Below, in pieces: positions 29,373-43,470 of a stretch of 64,000 nucleotides of DNA (positions within the stretch are counted from its first letter, which is position 1; each line of letters opens with the position of its first letter). The stretch is from Nocardioides sp. B-3. GTDB lineage: Bacteria > Actinomycetota > Actinomycetes > Propionibacteriales > Nocardioidaceae. The notes under the pieces were generated by a model, which was not told the DNA's origin, made no database searches, and was given only the letters and a program-made list of their open reading frames with translations. The stretch spans positions 3,038,001 to 3,102,000 of the forward strand of contig NZ_CP087968.1 of NCBI RefSeq assembly GCF_024703895.1, in the 5' to 3' direction. Made by a program: the position numbers and the translations under genes.

Positions 29373-29375
29373 CCC

Positions 29376-29760
29376 GTGGCGCGCATCCTTGTCGCCGACG
29401 ACGACGTCGACATCCGTGAGCTCGTCGCCTTCAAGCTGACGTCGCTCGGACACGACGTCGTCGCCGTCGGCGACGGTGCCGCCGCAGGTCGAGGCGTGCC
29501 GCGAGCAGCGGCCCGACCTCGCGGTGCTCGACGTCATGATGCCCGGCATGTCCGGTCTGGACGCGGTTCGGCTCCTTCGCGCCGAGGCGCACCCGGCCAC
29601 CCTGCCGGTCATCCTGCTCACGGCTCGCGCGCAGGAGTCCGACGTCGAGACCGGCTTCGACTCCGGCGCCGACGACTACGTCACCAAGCCGTTCAGCCCG
29701 CGTGAGCTGGCCCACCGCGTGGCCGCCCTGCTCGCTCGGGAATCCACGGATTCGCCCTAG
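29376..29760 (+). CDS. Stand-alone response-regulator receiver protein
   Basis: About 128 residues, a receiver domain with no output domain. The acidic pocket is [10 protein letters not shown], the phospho-acceptor Asp is in [22 protein letters not shown], the conserved Thr is in VILLTARAQ, and the Lys is in [17 protein letters not shown]. It should be phosphorylated by an unlinked histidine kinase and act through protein contacts. GTG at 29376 lies three bases after rho, so they may be co-transcribed. One indel near 29483, a CCAGG position, breaks the frame. Confidence 0.88.
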
Positions 29761-29855
29761 CGTTCAGACCGGTGGCACACTGTGCCGGTTCCGGTTCACG
29801 TCCTCCGCACCCAAGCGGCGACGACCCGGAGCATCGTTTGAAAGGACGACACCCC

Positions 29856-30101
29856 ATGAAGAAGGACATCCACCCCGCTTACGTGGAGACGACCGTCACC
29901 TGCACCTGTGGCGCGAACTTCACGACCCGCAGCACCGCGACCTCCGGCGTGCTCAAGGCCGACGTCTGCTCGCAGTGCCACCCGTTCTACACCGGCAAGC
30001 AGAAGATCCTCGACACCGGCGGCCGCGTGGCCCGCTTCGAGGCCCGCTACGCCAAGAAGGCCGACAAGGCCGAGACGGCGGAGCCTGCCGAGAGCAAGTA
30101 G
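29856..30101 (+). CDS. rpmE: 50S ribosomal protein L31, zinc-binding form
   Basis: An 81-residue L31 beginning [19 protein letters not shown]. The zinc ligands are CTC near residue 16 and [13 protein letters not shown] near residue 37, so this is the C+ (zinc) paralogue. The Lys/Ala-rich tail is usual. The order rho-rpmE-prfA is common in bacteria. ATG at 29856 has an AAAGGA ribosome site, and a hairpin follows the stop. Confidence 0.97.
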   Translation: MKKDIHPAYVETTVTCTCGANFTTRSTATSGVLKADVCSQCHPFYTGKQKILDTGGRVARFEARYAKKADKAETAEPAESK

Positions 30102-30112
30102 CTCCCTTCCAG

Positions 30113-30143
30113 CGCCGACCTCCCGCACTGCGGGCGGTCGGCG
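30113..30143 (+). terminator. Hairpin between rpmE and prfA
   Basis: CGCCGACC pairs with GGTCGGCG and an inner CCCGC pairs with GCGGG, 11 bases after the rpmE stop. Only a weak T-rich tail follows. It is likely a partial terminator, since prfA starts 49 bases later. Confidence 0.6.
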
Positions 30144-30191
30144 TTGTGCATTTCGCGCAAGCCTTTGTCGATCGACCATCTGAGGAGCACC

Positions 30192-31266
30192 GTGTTCGAG
30201 GCCGTAGAAGGGCTCGTCGCCGAGCATCGCGACATCGAGGGTCGCCTCGCGGAGCCGGAGACGCACGCCGACCAGCGCCCGGCCAAGAAGCTCAACCAGC
30301 GCTACGCCGAGCTGTCGGCGATCGTCACGACGTGGCGCCACTGGTTGCAGCTCGCCGACGACATCGAGGCGGCACGCGAGCTCGCGAGCGAGGATCCGGG
30401 CTTCGCCGCCGAGGCCGACCAGCTGAGCGCCGAGCGGGAGAAGGCCCAGGAGCGACTGCGCCACCTCCTCGTCCCGCGGGACGCGACGGACGCCAAGGAC
30501 GCCATCCTCGAGGTGAAGTCGGGGGAGGGTGGCGAGGAGTCGGCCCTGTTCGCCGGCGACCTGCTGCGGATGTACACCCGGTTCGCCGAGCAGCGCGGGT
30601 GGTCCACCGAGATCATCGACGCCACCGAGTCCGACCCGGGCGGCTACAAGTCCGTCACCGTCGCGGTGAAGGCCAAGGGGATTGCGGAGCCGGGCGAGGC
30701 GCCGTACGCACTGCTCAAGTTCGAGGGCGGCGTGCACCGCGTGCAGCGCGTGCCGGTGACGGAGTCCCAAGGACGCGTCCACACCAGCGCCGCCGGCGTG
30801 CTGGTGATGCCCGAGGCCGAGGACATCGACGTCGAGGTCAACGACTCCGACCTGCGCATCGACGTCTACCGCTCGTCCGGCCCCGGCGGCCAGAGCGTCA
30901 ACACCACCGACTCGGCCGTGCGCATCACGCACGTGCCCACGGGCATCGTCGCCAGCTGCCAGAACGAGAAGAGCCAGCTGCAGAACAAGGAGTCGGCGAT
31001 GCGGATCCTGCGCGCCCGCCTGCTCGCGGCCGCCCGGGGAGGAGGCCGACGCCGAGGCCAGCGCCGCGCGCAAGAGCCAGATCCGCACGGTCGACCGCTC
31101 CGAGCGCATCCGCACCTACAACTACCCGGAGAACCGCATCTCCGACCACCGCACCGGCTACAAGGCCTACAACCTCGACACCGTCCTCGACGGCGAGCTC
31201 GGCCCGGTCCTGCAGTCGTGTGTCGAGGCCGACCTCGCCACGCGCCTCGAGGCGCTCGAGCAGTGA
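30192..31266 (+). CDS. prfA: Peptide chain release factor 1
   Basis: About 358 residues; recognises UAA and UAG and releases the peptide. The GGQ loop is [20 protein letters not shown] near residue 230. The decoding domain and the C-terminal [16 protein letters not shown] are present. One extra G near 31037 breaks the frame before [17 protein letters not shown] at 30192 is the start. The stop overlaps the start of prmC by four bases, and PrmC methylates the GGQ glutamine of this protein. Confidence 0.95.
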
Positions 31267-32123
31267 CCGGCGTACGCCGCACGGTGGCCCCGGCAGCGGC
31301 CGCCGACCGGCTCCGGTCGGCCGGGGTCGCGAGCCCGGAGCACGACGCGGCCGAGCTGCTCGCCCACGTGCACGGGCTCGAGCGCAAGACCCTGTTCCGG
31401 GTCGACACGGTCGAGGGCGAGCCGGCCGACCGCTTCGACGCGCTGATCGAGCGACGGGCTGCCCGCGAACCGCTGCAGCACCTGACCGGTGCGGCCTTCT
31501 TCCGGCACGTCGAGCTGGCCGTCGGTCCGGGCGTCTTCGTGCCGCGGCCCGAGACCGAGCTGCTGGCCGGCTGGGCCGTCGAGCACGCGTCGGCCGTCCC
31601 GGCCGCCGGACGGACGCCGGTCGTCGTCGACCTCTGCACCGGCTCCGGTGCGATCGCCAAGGCCGTGACCGACGAGGTCCCGGACGCCGACGTGCACGCC
31701 GTGGAGCTGGACGAGTCGGCCCACGACTGGGCCGAGCGCAACCTCGCCGGTTCCGGGGTCGACCTGCGTCAGGGCGACATGGGTACGGCGTTCGACGACC
31801 TGCTCGGGACCGTGGACGTGGTCGTGTGCAACCCGCCGTACATCCCGCTGGAGGCCCGGGAGTCGGTGGCCGCCGAAGCGCGAGACCACGACCCGCACCC
31901 GGCCCTGTTCTCCGGGGACGACGGGCTCGACGCGATCCGCGTCCCGGCCGTGCGCGCAGCGCTGCTGCTCAGGCCCGGTGGAGTGGTCGGCGCCGAGCAC
32001 GCGGACGTGCAGGGGGAGTCGGCACCGGCCGTCTTTGCGGCGACCGGTCGGTGGGTCGAGGTCGTCGACCACCGCGACCCGGCAGGTCGTCCGCGCTTCA
32101 CGACGGCACGGCTGGCACGATAG
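31263..32123 (+). CDS. prmC: Release factor glutamine methyltransferase
   Basis: A 286-residue SAM-dependent methyltransferase that modifies the GGQ glutamine of release factors. The SAM-binding motif is [15 protein letters not shown] near residue 122, and the NPPY catalytic motif is [14 protein letters not shown] near residue 188. The N-terminal helical substrate-binding domain ([16 protein letters not shown]) is complete. GTG at 31263 overlaps prfA, so partner and substrate are translationally coupled. The frame is intact. Confidence 0.94.
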   Translation: MTGVRRTVAPAAAADRLRSAGVASPEHDAAELLAHVHGLERKTLFRVDTVEGEPADRFDALIERRAAREPLQHLTGAAFFRHVELAVGPGVFVPRPETELLAGWAVEHASAVPAAGRTPVVVDLCTGSGAIAKAVTDEVPDADVHAVELDESAHDWAERNLAGSGVDLRQGDMGTAFDDLLGTVDVVVCNPPYIPLEARESVAAEARDHDPHPALFSGDDGLDAIRVPAVRAALLLRPGGVVGAEHADVQGESAPAVFAATGRWVEVVDHRDPAGRPRFTTARLAR

Positions 32124-32127
32124 GCGG

Positions 32128-32788
32128 GTGCAACGCCTACCCGTGACGACCGACGACGAGCGCGAGGCGGCGATCGAGGCCGCGGCCCCGGCCATCCGGC
32201 GTGGAGAACTGATCGTGCTGCCGACCGACACGGTCTACGGCATCGCCGCCGACGCCTTCTCGCCCGACGCCGTCAAGGCGCTGCTGGCGGCCAAGGGCCG
32301 AGGCCGGGAGATGCCGCCGCCGGTGCTGGTGAGCGCCGCGACGACGCTCGATGCACTCGCCGTCGGCGTCCCGTCCTACGCCCGCGCCCCGGTCGCGGAG
32401 TTCTGGCCCGGCGCGCTCACCGTCGTCTGCCGTCAGCAGTCCTCCCTGCAGTGGGACTCGGGGGAGACGCGCGGCACGGTCGCGGTGCGGATGCCCGACG
32501 ATCAGATCGCCCCCGGCCGTGCTCGAGCGCACCGGCCCGCTGGCCGTGAGCTCGGCCAACCTGTCGGGGCGCCCGGCCGCGCGGACTGCCGACGAGGCGG
32601 AGGCGATGCTCGGTGACTCGGTCGAGGTGATCGTGGACGCCGGCACGAGCGCGGGTGCCGATGCCTCGACGATCGTCGACTGCACGGACGTCAACCGGGG
32701 CCGGATCCTGCGCCGGGGTGCGATCTCCCTCGACGAGCTGAACGCCGTCCTCGATCCGCTGGGCATCGCGCTCACGGACGAGGGCTAG
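32128..32788 (+). CDS. tsaC: L-threonylcarbamoyladenylate synthase (Sua5/YrdC family)
   Basis: About 219 residues; makes threonylcarbamoyl-AMP for the t6A37 modification of tRNAs. The family core is seen in GELIVLPTDTVYGIAADAFSPDAVKAL, where the usual KxR follows as AAKGRGREMP, and in FWPGALTVVCRQQ and LAVSSANLSGRPAARTA. One indel near 32511 breaks IALAVLERTGP, a CCTGG position read as CCCCGG. It starts four bases after prmC in the conserved prfA-prmC-tsaC order. Confidence 0.92.
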
Positions 32789-32797
32789 AAGCCGCAG

Positions 32798-33942
32798 ATG
32801 CGCGAATACCTCCTCGTCTTCCTCGTTGCCGGCACCGTCACCTACCTGCTGACCGTGATCGCACGCGAGATCGCGCTGCGCACTGGCGCGGTCGCGGCGG
32901 TCCGTGATCGCGACGTCCACACCGAGCCGATTCCCTACATGGGAGGGCTCGCCATGCTCGGTGGCCCGGGCGCGGCCTACCTCGTGGCCCGGGAGCTGCC
33001 GTTCCTCTCGCGCAGCGACCCGTTCGTCTTCCGCGACGCCGGCGTGGTGCTGCTCGCCGGTGCCCCCGGTCTGTGCCGTCGGCGTCCTCGACGACATCTT
33101 CGACATCGATGCGCTGACCAAGCTCGGCGGCCGTGCTGGCCGCCGCACTGCTCGTGGTCTTCGGGGTGCGGTTCTACTACTTCCCGGGCCTCGACGGCAG
33201 CAGCCAGTTCATCCCGGATCCCGCGCAGGGGGCCCTGCTGAGCGTCGTCGTGGTGATCGCGACCATCAACGCCGTCAACTTCGTCGACGGGCTCGACGGG
33301 CTGGCGGCCGGCGTGGTCGGCATCGGCGCCGTCGCGTTCTTCCTCTTCTGCTACGTCCCGGCCAGCAAGAACGACCTGACGCTGGCCACCACCGGGGCGC
33401 TGCTCACGGCCAGCCCGGCGGGGGCGTGCGCCGGCTTCCTGCCGCACAACTTCCACCCGGCGAGGCTCTTCATGGGCGACTCCGGCTCGATGCTGATCGG
33501 TCTGGTGCTCTCGGCCAGCGCCCTGACGGTCACCGGCCAGTTCGCCGGCAACGAGATCGACTCCGACGGCAACAACCTGCTCGTGACGGTGCTTCCGGTG
33601 CTGCTGCCGGCCTCGCTGCTGATGGTGCCCGTGGCCGACCCGGTGCTGGCGGTCGTACGCCGCACGCGGGCCGGTCGCTCGCCGTTCGCGCCTGACAAGC
33701 AGCACCTGCACCACCGCCTGCTCGAGATCGGGCACTCGCAGCGTCGCGCCGTCTACATCATGTGGATGTGGGCCGCCCCGGTCGCCGGGGGATCGGTGCT
33801 CGTCAGCCTGCGCAGCGGGGCCTCCACGTGGGTCGGACTGGGAGCCGCGTTCGTGCTGGTGGCGGTGATGACGTTCGTCCTGCCGGTGCTGCACAAGCCC
33901 GGTGCGAACAGGGCCGGTTGTCAGGGCCCGGAAACTTTGTGA
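32798..33942 (+). CDS. wecA: Undecaprenyl-phosphate sugar-1-phosphate transferase (WecA)
   Basis: About 381 residues with around ten membrane segments; the MraY/WecA family moves a sugar-1-phosphate from UDP to a polyprenyl phosphate at the membrane. Key motifs are TEPIPYMGGLAM, the Mg-binding VGVLDDIFDIDALTK, NAVNFVDGLDGLAAG and FMGDSGSMLIGL with HHRLLEIGHSQR near the C-terminus. Frameshifts lie near 33063 (CCTGG) and 33131 (CCAGG). In mycobacteria this gene (Rv1302) precedes the atp operon, as here. Confidence 0.93.
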
Positions 33943-34024
33943 TAGTTTTCACGAGCGGACGAGAAGCCCCGTAGATCAAGGGTTTTCCGCACTGATCTGA
34001 CCCCTCCACAGGACGGCCGCCGCC

Positions 34025-34468
34025 ATGACGACCGAGTCGAAGCAGGACACCCGCCCGGGTGCTTTCGTGCTCCTCGGTGCCGCCGGAGCGGCGTTCGTCG
34101 CCGGCCCGGTGATGGCCCTGCTCGCTCGGCTCTTCGCCGACGCCACCGCGGTGCGCAGCGTCGCCGTCAGCACGCTGCTGGTCGTCGCGGTGATCGGCTT
34201 CGGGGTCTATGTCCTCAACACCGTGGCCTCGATCATGCCCAGCATGACCGTGCTCGTCGCGCTCGTGACCTACGCCGTGCAGCTGGTCGTGCTGGCCGCC
34301 GTCGTGCTCGGTCTGGCGCGCAACGGGATGATGGACGACACCTTCGACCGACGCTGGTTCGGGGGCGGCGTCGCCGTCGCCACGCTGGCCCGGATGGTGG
34401 CCCAAATCATCGCCGCCATGCGGGCCCGGATCCCGGTCTACGACCTCCCTGAGCCGGGTGCGCGATGA
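34025..34468 (+). CDS. AtpI-like four-helix membrane protein
   Basis: A 147-residue protein with four hydrophobic segments (FVLLGAAGAAFVAGPVMALL, VSTLLVVAVIGFGVYVL, TVLVALVTYAVQLVVLAA, VAVATLARMVAQIIAAM). Its place between wecA and atpB is that of mycobacterial Rv1303 and other AtpI-like proteins, which help assemble the ATP synthase c-ring in some species. Sequence similarity in this group is weak, so the call rests on topology and position. The frame is intact. Confidence 0.65.
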   Translation: MTTESKQDTRPGAFVLLGAAGAAFVAGPVMALLARLFADATAVRSVAVSTLLVVAVIGFGVYVLNTVASIMPSMTVLVALVTYAVQLVVLAAVVLGLARNGMMDDTFDRRWFGGGVAVATLARMVAQIIAAMRARIPVYDLPEPGAR

Positions 34469-34498
34469 CCACCCACGCCTGCTATTGTCCGGGGCGCG

Positions 34499-34759
34499 AT
34501 GGCTCAGCAGCAGGCCTCTTCGGAGCATCCCGACGAACCCCATTACGGCGACCCCCGGTTGGCGTTCTCCTACCTCGTCTCGGGTGCTGCGATCTACGGT
34601 CTCATCGGCTGGGGTCTCGATCGATGGCTCGGAACCGGGTTCCTCGTCGTCGTCGGCATCCTGCTCGGTGTGGCGCTGGCGATCTACATGACTTTCGGAC
34701 GGTTCGGCGGGCTCAGCCCGCGCCAGGGACAAGCAGAGCCAAGGCAGGAGAGAGAATGA
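34499..34759 (+). CDS. AtpZ/AtpI-like two-helix protein
   Basis: An 86-residue protein with two membrane helices (LAFSYLVSGAAIYGLIGWGLD and GFLVVVGILLGVALAIYMTFG), the latter ending in a glycine-rich turn. This is the AtpZ/AtpI accessory pattern seen at the head of atp operons. The second half of the first helix carries GWGLDRWLGT, a common AtpZ feature. Its stop overlaps the atpB start by four bases. Confidence 0.75.
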   Translation: MAQQQASSEHPDEPHYGDPRLAFSYLVSGAAIYGLIGWGLDRWLGTGFLVVVGILLGVALAIYMTFGRFGGLSPRQGQAEPRQERE

Positions 34760-35566
34760 GCTTCCACGTGACTCTGAGTGAGGGCGCTGCAGTCGAGGAG
34801 AGCGGTTTCCACGCTCCCGGCCCGGGCAGCTTCGAGCTGCCCCCGGTGTTCCACGTCGGCGACTTCGGCGTCACCAAGCCGATGCTGCTGCTGATCCTCT
34901 CGGCCGTGCTGATCCCGGGCTTCACGATCGCTGCCTCGGGCAAGCGCCAGCTGGTCCCGGGCCGCCTTCAGTTCGCCGGGGAGGCCGTCTACGGCTTCGT
35001 GCGCAACACGCTGGCTCGCGACAACATCGGCAGCGAGCACTTCATGAAGTTCGTGCCCTACCTCTTCTCGTTGTTCATGTTCATCCTCGTGAACAACTAC
35101 TACGGCATCATCCCGCTGCTGCAGTTCTCGAGCTTCTCGCGCATCGGCTTCGTCGTCCCGCTGGCGGCCATCTCCCCGGCTGGTCTACGTCGGCACCGGC
35201 GTGTGGAAGCACGGCCTGTTCGGCTACCTCAAGCACGCGACGATGCCCTCGGGCGTCTCCGGGCCGATCCTGATCCTGCTGGTCCCGCTGGAGTTCTTCT
35301 CCAACATCCCGGTCCGCCCGGTCACGCTCACGCTGCGTCTGTTCGGCAACATGTTCGCCGGCCACCTGCTGCTGATCCTGTTCGCGACCGGTGGTGCCGC
35401 GCTCCTGACCAGCGGAAACCTGTTGTACGGCGGCGTGGGCATCCTGTCCTTCGCCCTCGGCATCGGCGTGAGCTTCCCGGAGATGCTGGTGATGTTCCTC
35501 CGGGCCTACGTCTTCACCCTGCTCACATCGATGTACATCGGGGAAGCGCTCGCAGACGAGCACTGA
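34756..35566 (+). CDS. atpB: ATP synthase subunit a
   Basis: About 270 residues; the membrane subunit that forms the proton half-channels. The essential arginine is in TLTLRLFGNMFAGHLLLI near residue 197. Other family segments are VPYLFSLFMFILVNNYYGIIP and MLVMFLRAYVFTLLTSMYIGEAL. One indel near 35177 breaks SWLVYVGTG, where CCTGG reads CCCCGG. The start ATG has a GGAGAG ribosome site inside the previous gene. Confidence 0.95.
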
Positions 35567-35631
35567 TCCACCCCTCATAAGTTTCGCCAAACAGCGGCGC
35601 GACAAGCGCGTCGCCGACGAAAGGAAAAGCC

Positions 35632-35841
35632 GTGGAAGGCTCCATCAACATGATCGGCCTCGGCCTCTCCGCCATCGGTCCCGGTGTCGGTATCGGCCTG
35701 ATCTTCGCCGCGTTCATCAGTGGCGTTGCCCGTCAGCCCGAGGCTCAGAGCCGCCTGCAGTCGATCGCCATCCTTGGCTTCGTTCTTGCTGAGGCACTCT
35801 TCATCATCACCGTCGCGCTCGCGTTCGTCCTGCCCATCTGA
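35632..35841 (+). CDS. atpE: ATP synthase subunit c
   Basis: A 69-residue hairpin of two helices. The first is [20 protein letters not shown]; the loop is RQPEAQ; the second, [20 protein letters not shown], holds the proton-carrying Glu. It forms the rotor ring. GTG at 35632 has an AAAGGAAAA ribosome site, stronger than its neighbours', which fits the higher copy number of subunit c. Confidence 0.97.
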   Translation: MEGSINMIGLGLSAIGPGVGIGLIFAAFISGVARQPEAQSRLQSIAILGFVLAEALFIITVALAFVLPI

Positions 35842-35870
35842 CGACCGTCCCGGCATAAGGGAGATCACCT

Positions 35871-36428
<558 letters not shown>

Positions 36429-36429
<1 letters not shown>

Positions 36430-37244
36430 TGACCACCGCCTTTCGTGGAGCATCTGCCGACGCCCCGGCTGGGCTCACCAGCGAGCTGGAGAGCAAGCTC
36501 GGTTCAGGCGCGGACGCGAGCCGCATCGGCGACGACCTCTTCACGGTGTCGACGCTGCTGCGGTCCGAGCCCGGCCTGCGCCGCGTGACGACGGACCAGT
36601 CCGTCGACGCCACGGCGAAGGCCGGCCCGGTCACCGAGATCTTCGGTGGCAAGGTCGACCAGGTCTCCATGGACATCCTCGTGTCGGCCGTCGGCCGGCG
36701 CTGGACCGTCGCCCGCAACCTCGGCGACGCGCTGGAGCACCTCAGCGAGGTGGCAATCGTCCGGTCCGCCGGCGACGACTCGGCCCGCCTCGCGGACGAG
36801 CTGCACGCCTACGCCCGGGCCGTCAACGACAACCCGTCGCTGCGCGACGCGCTGTCCGACCCGGCCCGGTCCGTGGACGACAAGGCTGTCCCGGTCAACG
36901 GACTCCTCGAGGGCAAGGCGCTGCCGGCCACCATCACGCTGGCCCGGCAGGCACTCGCGGGCACCTACCGCACCGTGGCTGTCGCCCTGAAGACCTACCA
37001 GCAGGTCGCCGCCCGGGTGCACGGCGAGCGAGTCGCCACCGTTCGGGTGGCGCACCCGCTGGCCGACGCAGAGAAGCAGCGCCTCACGGACGCCCTGTCG
37101 CGTCAGTACGACCGGCCGATCCACCTCAACGTGGTGATCGACCCGGACATCATCGGCGGCATTCGCGTCGAGGTCGGTGACGACGTCATCGACGGCACCG
37201 TCGCCACGCGCATCGACGACGCCCGCCGCAAGCTGGCCGGCTGA
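36429..37244 (+). CDS. atpH: ATP synthase subunit delta
   Basis: A 271-residue delta subunit linking the b stalk to the alpha3-beta3 head. The C-terminal signature [18 protein letters not shown] to [33 protein letters not shown] is clear. The length is typical of actinobacterial AtpH with its long N-terminal helical domain. ATG at 36429 overlaps the atpF stop. No frameshift is seen. Confidence 0.95.
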
Positions 37245-37303
37245 CCCGGCGACATGAACACCCATACTTTCGAGCAGCAGCAGATGAAGACGAGGAAGAG
37301 GAA

Positions 37304-38948
37304 ATGACGGAGCTTTCGATTCGTCCGGACGAGATCCGGGACGCGCTTCAGCGTTTCGTGTCCGACTACAAGCCCGAGGCGGCCAGCAAGGAAGAGGTCG
37401 GCACGGTTGCCGAGGCAGCCGACGGCATCGCCCGCGTCAGCGGCCTGCCCTCGGTCATGGCCAACGAGCTGCTCGAGTTCGAGGACGGCACCCTCGGCAT
37501 TGCGCTGAACCTCGACACCCGCGAGATCGGCGTCGTCGTCCTCGGTGACTTCGACAAGATCGAGGAAGGCCAGTCGGTTCGCCGTACGGGCGAGATCCTC
37601 TCGGTCCCCGTCGGTGACGGCTACCTCGGACGCGTGGTCGACCCGCTCGGCACCGCGATCGACGGACTCGGCGAGATCACCCCGCTCGAGGGTCGCCGCG
37701 CGCTGGAGCTCCGGGCTCCCGGCGTGATGGTGCGCAAGTCGGTGCACGAGCCGCTCGCCACGGGCATCAAGGCGATCGACGCTCTGACCCCGATCGGCCG
37801 CGGCCAGCGCCAGCTGATCATCGGTGACCGCTCGACCGGCAAGACCACGATCGCGATCGACACGATCATCAACCAGAAGGCCAACTGGGAGTCCGGCGAC
37901 CCGGACAAGCAGGTCCGCTGCATCTACGTCGCCATCGGTCAGAAGGGTTCGACCATCGCCGCCGTGCGTGGCGCCCCCGGAAGAGGCCGGCGCGCTCGAG
38001 TACACGACGATCGTCGCGTCTCCCGCGTCCGACTCGGCCGGCTTCAAGTACCTCGCCCCCTACACCGGCTCGGCCATCGGCCAGCACTGGATGTATGAGG
38101 GCAAGCACGTCCTCATCGTGTTCGACGACCTCACCAAGCAGGCCGAGGCCTACCGCGCCGTGTCGCTGCTGCTGCGTCGTCCGCCGGGCCGCGAGGCCTA
38201 CCCGGGTGACGTCTTCTACCTGCACAGCCGCCTGCTCGAGCGTTGCGCCAAGCTCTCCGACGAGCTGGGCAAGGGCTCGATGACCGGCCTGCCGATCATC
38301 GAGACCAAGGCCAACGACGTGTCGGCGTTCATCCCGACCAACGTCATCTCGATCACCGACGGTCAGATCTTCTTGCAGTCCGACCTGTTCGCGGCCAACC
38401 AGCGCCCCGCCATCGACGTGGGTGTCTCGGTCTCGCGCGTGGGTGGTTCCGCCATGACCAAGGCGATGAAGACGGTCACGGGTTCGCTCAAGGTCGACCC
38501 GGCGCAGTTCCGCGCCATGGAGGCCTTCGCGATGTTCGCCTCCGACCTCGACGCCGCCTCGCGTCAGCAGCTCGACCGCGGACAGCGCCTGATGGCGCTG
38601 CTGAAGCAGCCGCAGTACTCGCCGTACCCCGTCGAGGAGATGACCGTCTCCTTGTGGACCGGCACCTCCGGCCGCCTCGACCGCGTTCCGACCGACGACG
38701 TCCTCCGCTTCGAGAACGAGTTCCTCGACTACCTGCGTCGCAGCCACGCCGGCATCCTCGCCGGCATCCGCGAGACCACGAAGTTCGAGGACTCCACCGA
38801 GACGCAGCTCATCGCGGCGTACGACTCCTTCCTCGACCAGTTCGAGACCTCTGACGGCCAGAACATCAAGGCCGGCAAGGAAGAGCACGTCGCTCTCGAG
38901 GACGCGGACGTCGAGCAGGAGCAGATCGTCAAGCAGAAGCGGAGCTGA
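37304..38948 (+). CDS. atpA: ATP synthase subunit alpha
   Basis: About 548 residues. The Walker A is [17 protein letters not shown] near residue 170, the Walker B region is [22 protein letters not shown], and the signature [17 protein letters not shown] is complete. One indel at about 37977 breaks [12 protein letters not shown], where CCTGGAAG reads CCCCGGAAG. The C-terminal [13 protein letters not shown] tail is typical of actinobacteria. An essential gene, so the break is a clear case of sequence error. Confidence 0.97.
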
Positions 38949-38951
38949 CCG

Positions 38952-41769
<2,818 letters not shown>

Positions 41770-41772
41770 TGA

Positions 41773-41813
41773 GCGCACGAACCCCGCTGGGGTTCGTGCG
41801 CTTCTCTGTTTCT
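41773..41813 (+). terminator. Intrinsic terminator of the atp operon
   Basis: GCGCACGAACCCC pairs exactly with GGGGTTCGTGCGC across a three-base loop, and a T-rich run (TTCTCTGTTTCT) follows at 41802-41813. It lies 30 bases after atpC and is the most canonical Rho-independent terminator in the window. Confidence 0.93.
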
Positions 41814-41847
41814 GCCTCACCCGCCTCGATCAACAGCAGGAGAGTGG

Positions 41848-42297
41848 ATGCCCGTCTGGCAATGGCTCCTCGAGTCTGCTGCCGTGCTCCTGCTGCTTCC
41901 CCTGCTCTACGGACTGGCGCTCATCGTTCGCCGGCGGGTCCTGTCTCGCAACGGCGGCACCTTCGAGCTCAGCTGTCGCCTGCACACCGCCCACCCGGGC
42001 CGCGGCTGGCTGCTCGGACTGGGGCGCTACAGCGGTGAGCACCCGGAGTGGTTCCGCATCTTCTCGTTGTCCCACCAGCCCCGTCGGGTCTGGTCGCGGG
42101 GGTCGCTGTCCTACTCCGGACGCCGCGACGCCGTCGGGGCCGAGCAGATGTCCCTCTATGCCGGGCACGTCATCGTGTCCTGCGCGACGCCGAACGGTCC
42201 CGTCGAGCTCGCCATGAGCGAAGCCTCGCTCACCGGTTTCCAGTCCCGGCTCGAGGCGGGTCCGCCCGGCACCGACTGGGATCGGCACCGCACCTGA
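41848..42297 (+). CDS. DUF2550 membrane protein
   Basis: A 149-residue protein with one N-terminal membrane helix (LLESAAVLLLLPLLYGLALIV) and a cytosolic beta-rich domain (GGTFELSCRLH, GRGWLLGLGRYSGEHPEWFRIFSL, SLYAGHVIVSCATPNGPVELAMSE). This is the DUF2550 family found downstream of atpC in actinobacteria. The function is unknown. Its stop shares a base with the next start. Confidence 0.88.
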   Translation: MPVWQWLLESAAVLLLLPLLYGLALIVRRRVLSRNGGTFELSCRLHTAHPGRGWLLGLGRYSGEHPEWFRIFSLSHQPRRVWSRGSLSYSGRRDAVGAEQMSLYAGHVIVSCATPNGPVELAMSEASLTGFQSRLEAGPPGTDWDRHRT

Positions 42298-43470
42298 TGC
42301 CTGCGCTGACCTCCGCACGCAACGCGGTCGGTCTCACCTTCTTCCTCAACGGGCTGGTCTTCGCCAGCTGGGTCGCGCGCATCCCCGAGGCGCGAGTCGA
42401 GCTTCGACCTGACGAACGGTCAGCTCGGGCTCTTGCTGCTGGCGATCGCCGCCGGGTCCGTCGTTGCTCTGCCCACGACCGGGGCGGCCATCAACCGGTG
42501 GGGGACCGTGCGGGTCGTCCGGCTCAGGCGCGGTCGCGGCCGCGCTCGGGATGGCGTTGGCCGCGGTCGGCCCGGGTGAGGTGCTGGCCCTGACCACGGT
42601 CGGCCTCTTGTTGTACGGCGTCGGCATCGGCGTGTGGGACGTCGCCATGAACGTCGAGGGTGCCGAGGTCGAGCGCGGGCTGGGTCGCACGATCATGCCG
42701 CGCTTCCACGCCGGCTTCAGCGGCGGCACGGTCGTCGGTGCCCTGCTGGGTGCCCTGCTGGTCGAGCTGTCGGTGCCGGCCGTGGTGCACCCGGTCGCCG
42801 TGGTCGCCCCGGCCCTCGCCCCCGGTGTGGGTGACCTCGCCGCGCTTCCTGCCGATCGTCGAGGTCCACGCCGACGAGCGCACGTCTGCTGCCCGGGCTC
42901 GGCTCGAGCCGCGCACGCTGCTGATCGGGGTGATGGTGCTGGCCCCGGCGACGACCGAGGGCACTGCCAACGACTGGCTCGCGGTCGCCCCGGTCGGTCG
43001 ACGGCCACGACGTCTCGCACTCCGTAGGCGTGGCCGGCTTCGCCGTCTTCGTCGCGGCGATGACCGCCGGCCGCTTCGCCGGCACGACCCTGATCGACCG
43101 CTTCGGCCGGGTGACGATGCTGTGGGGGACCATGGCGACCGCGGGACTCGGCGTCGTGCTCATCGTCTTCGGCTCGCATCCGGCCGTGGTCGTGACCGGC
43201 ATCGTGCTGTGGGGAGCGGGCGCCTCACTCGGCTTCCCCGTGGGCATGAGTGCCGCGGCCGACGATCCGGTCCGGGCGGCGGCACGGGTCTCGGTCGTCT
43301 CGACGATCGGCTACGCCGCCTTCCTCGCCGGCCCGCCTCTTCTCGGTTTCGTGGGGGACGAGGTCGGCACCCTCAAGGCGTTGCTGGTCGTCGCCGTACT
43401 CCTCATGCCGGCGGCGCTCGTGGTGCCGGCCGCGCGCGAACCGCAGCTCAGCCGAGTGCGCGACGCATGA
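42297..43470 (+). CDS. YbjJ-like MFS transporter
   Basis: About 390 residues with the MFS twelve-helix pattern. The opening RNAVGLTFFLNGLVFASWVARIPE recalls E. coli YbjJ, an MFS protein of unknown substrate. Later segments include VGLLLYGVGIGVWDVAMNVEGAEVE, PRFHAGFSGGTVVGALLGALLVE and VGVAGFAVFVAAMTAGRFAGTTLIDRFGR. Frameshifts appear near 42398, 42530, 42845 and 43003. Its last 23 bases overlap the convergent GNAT gene. Confidence 0.85.
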
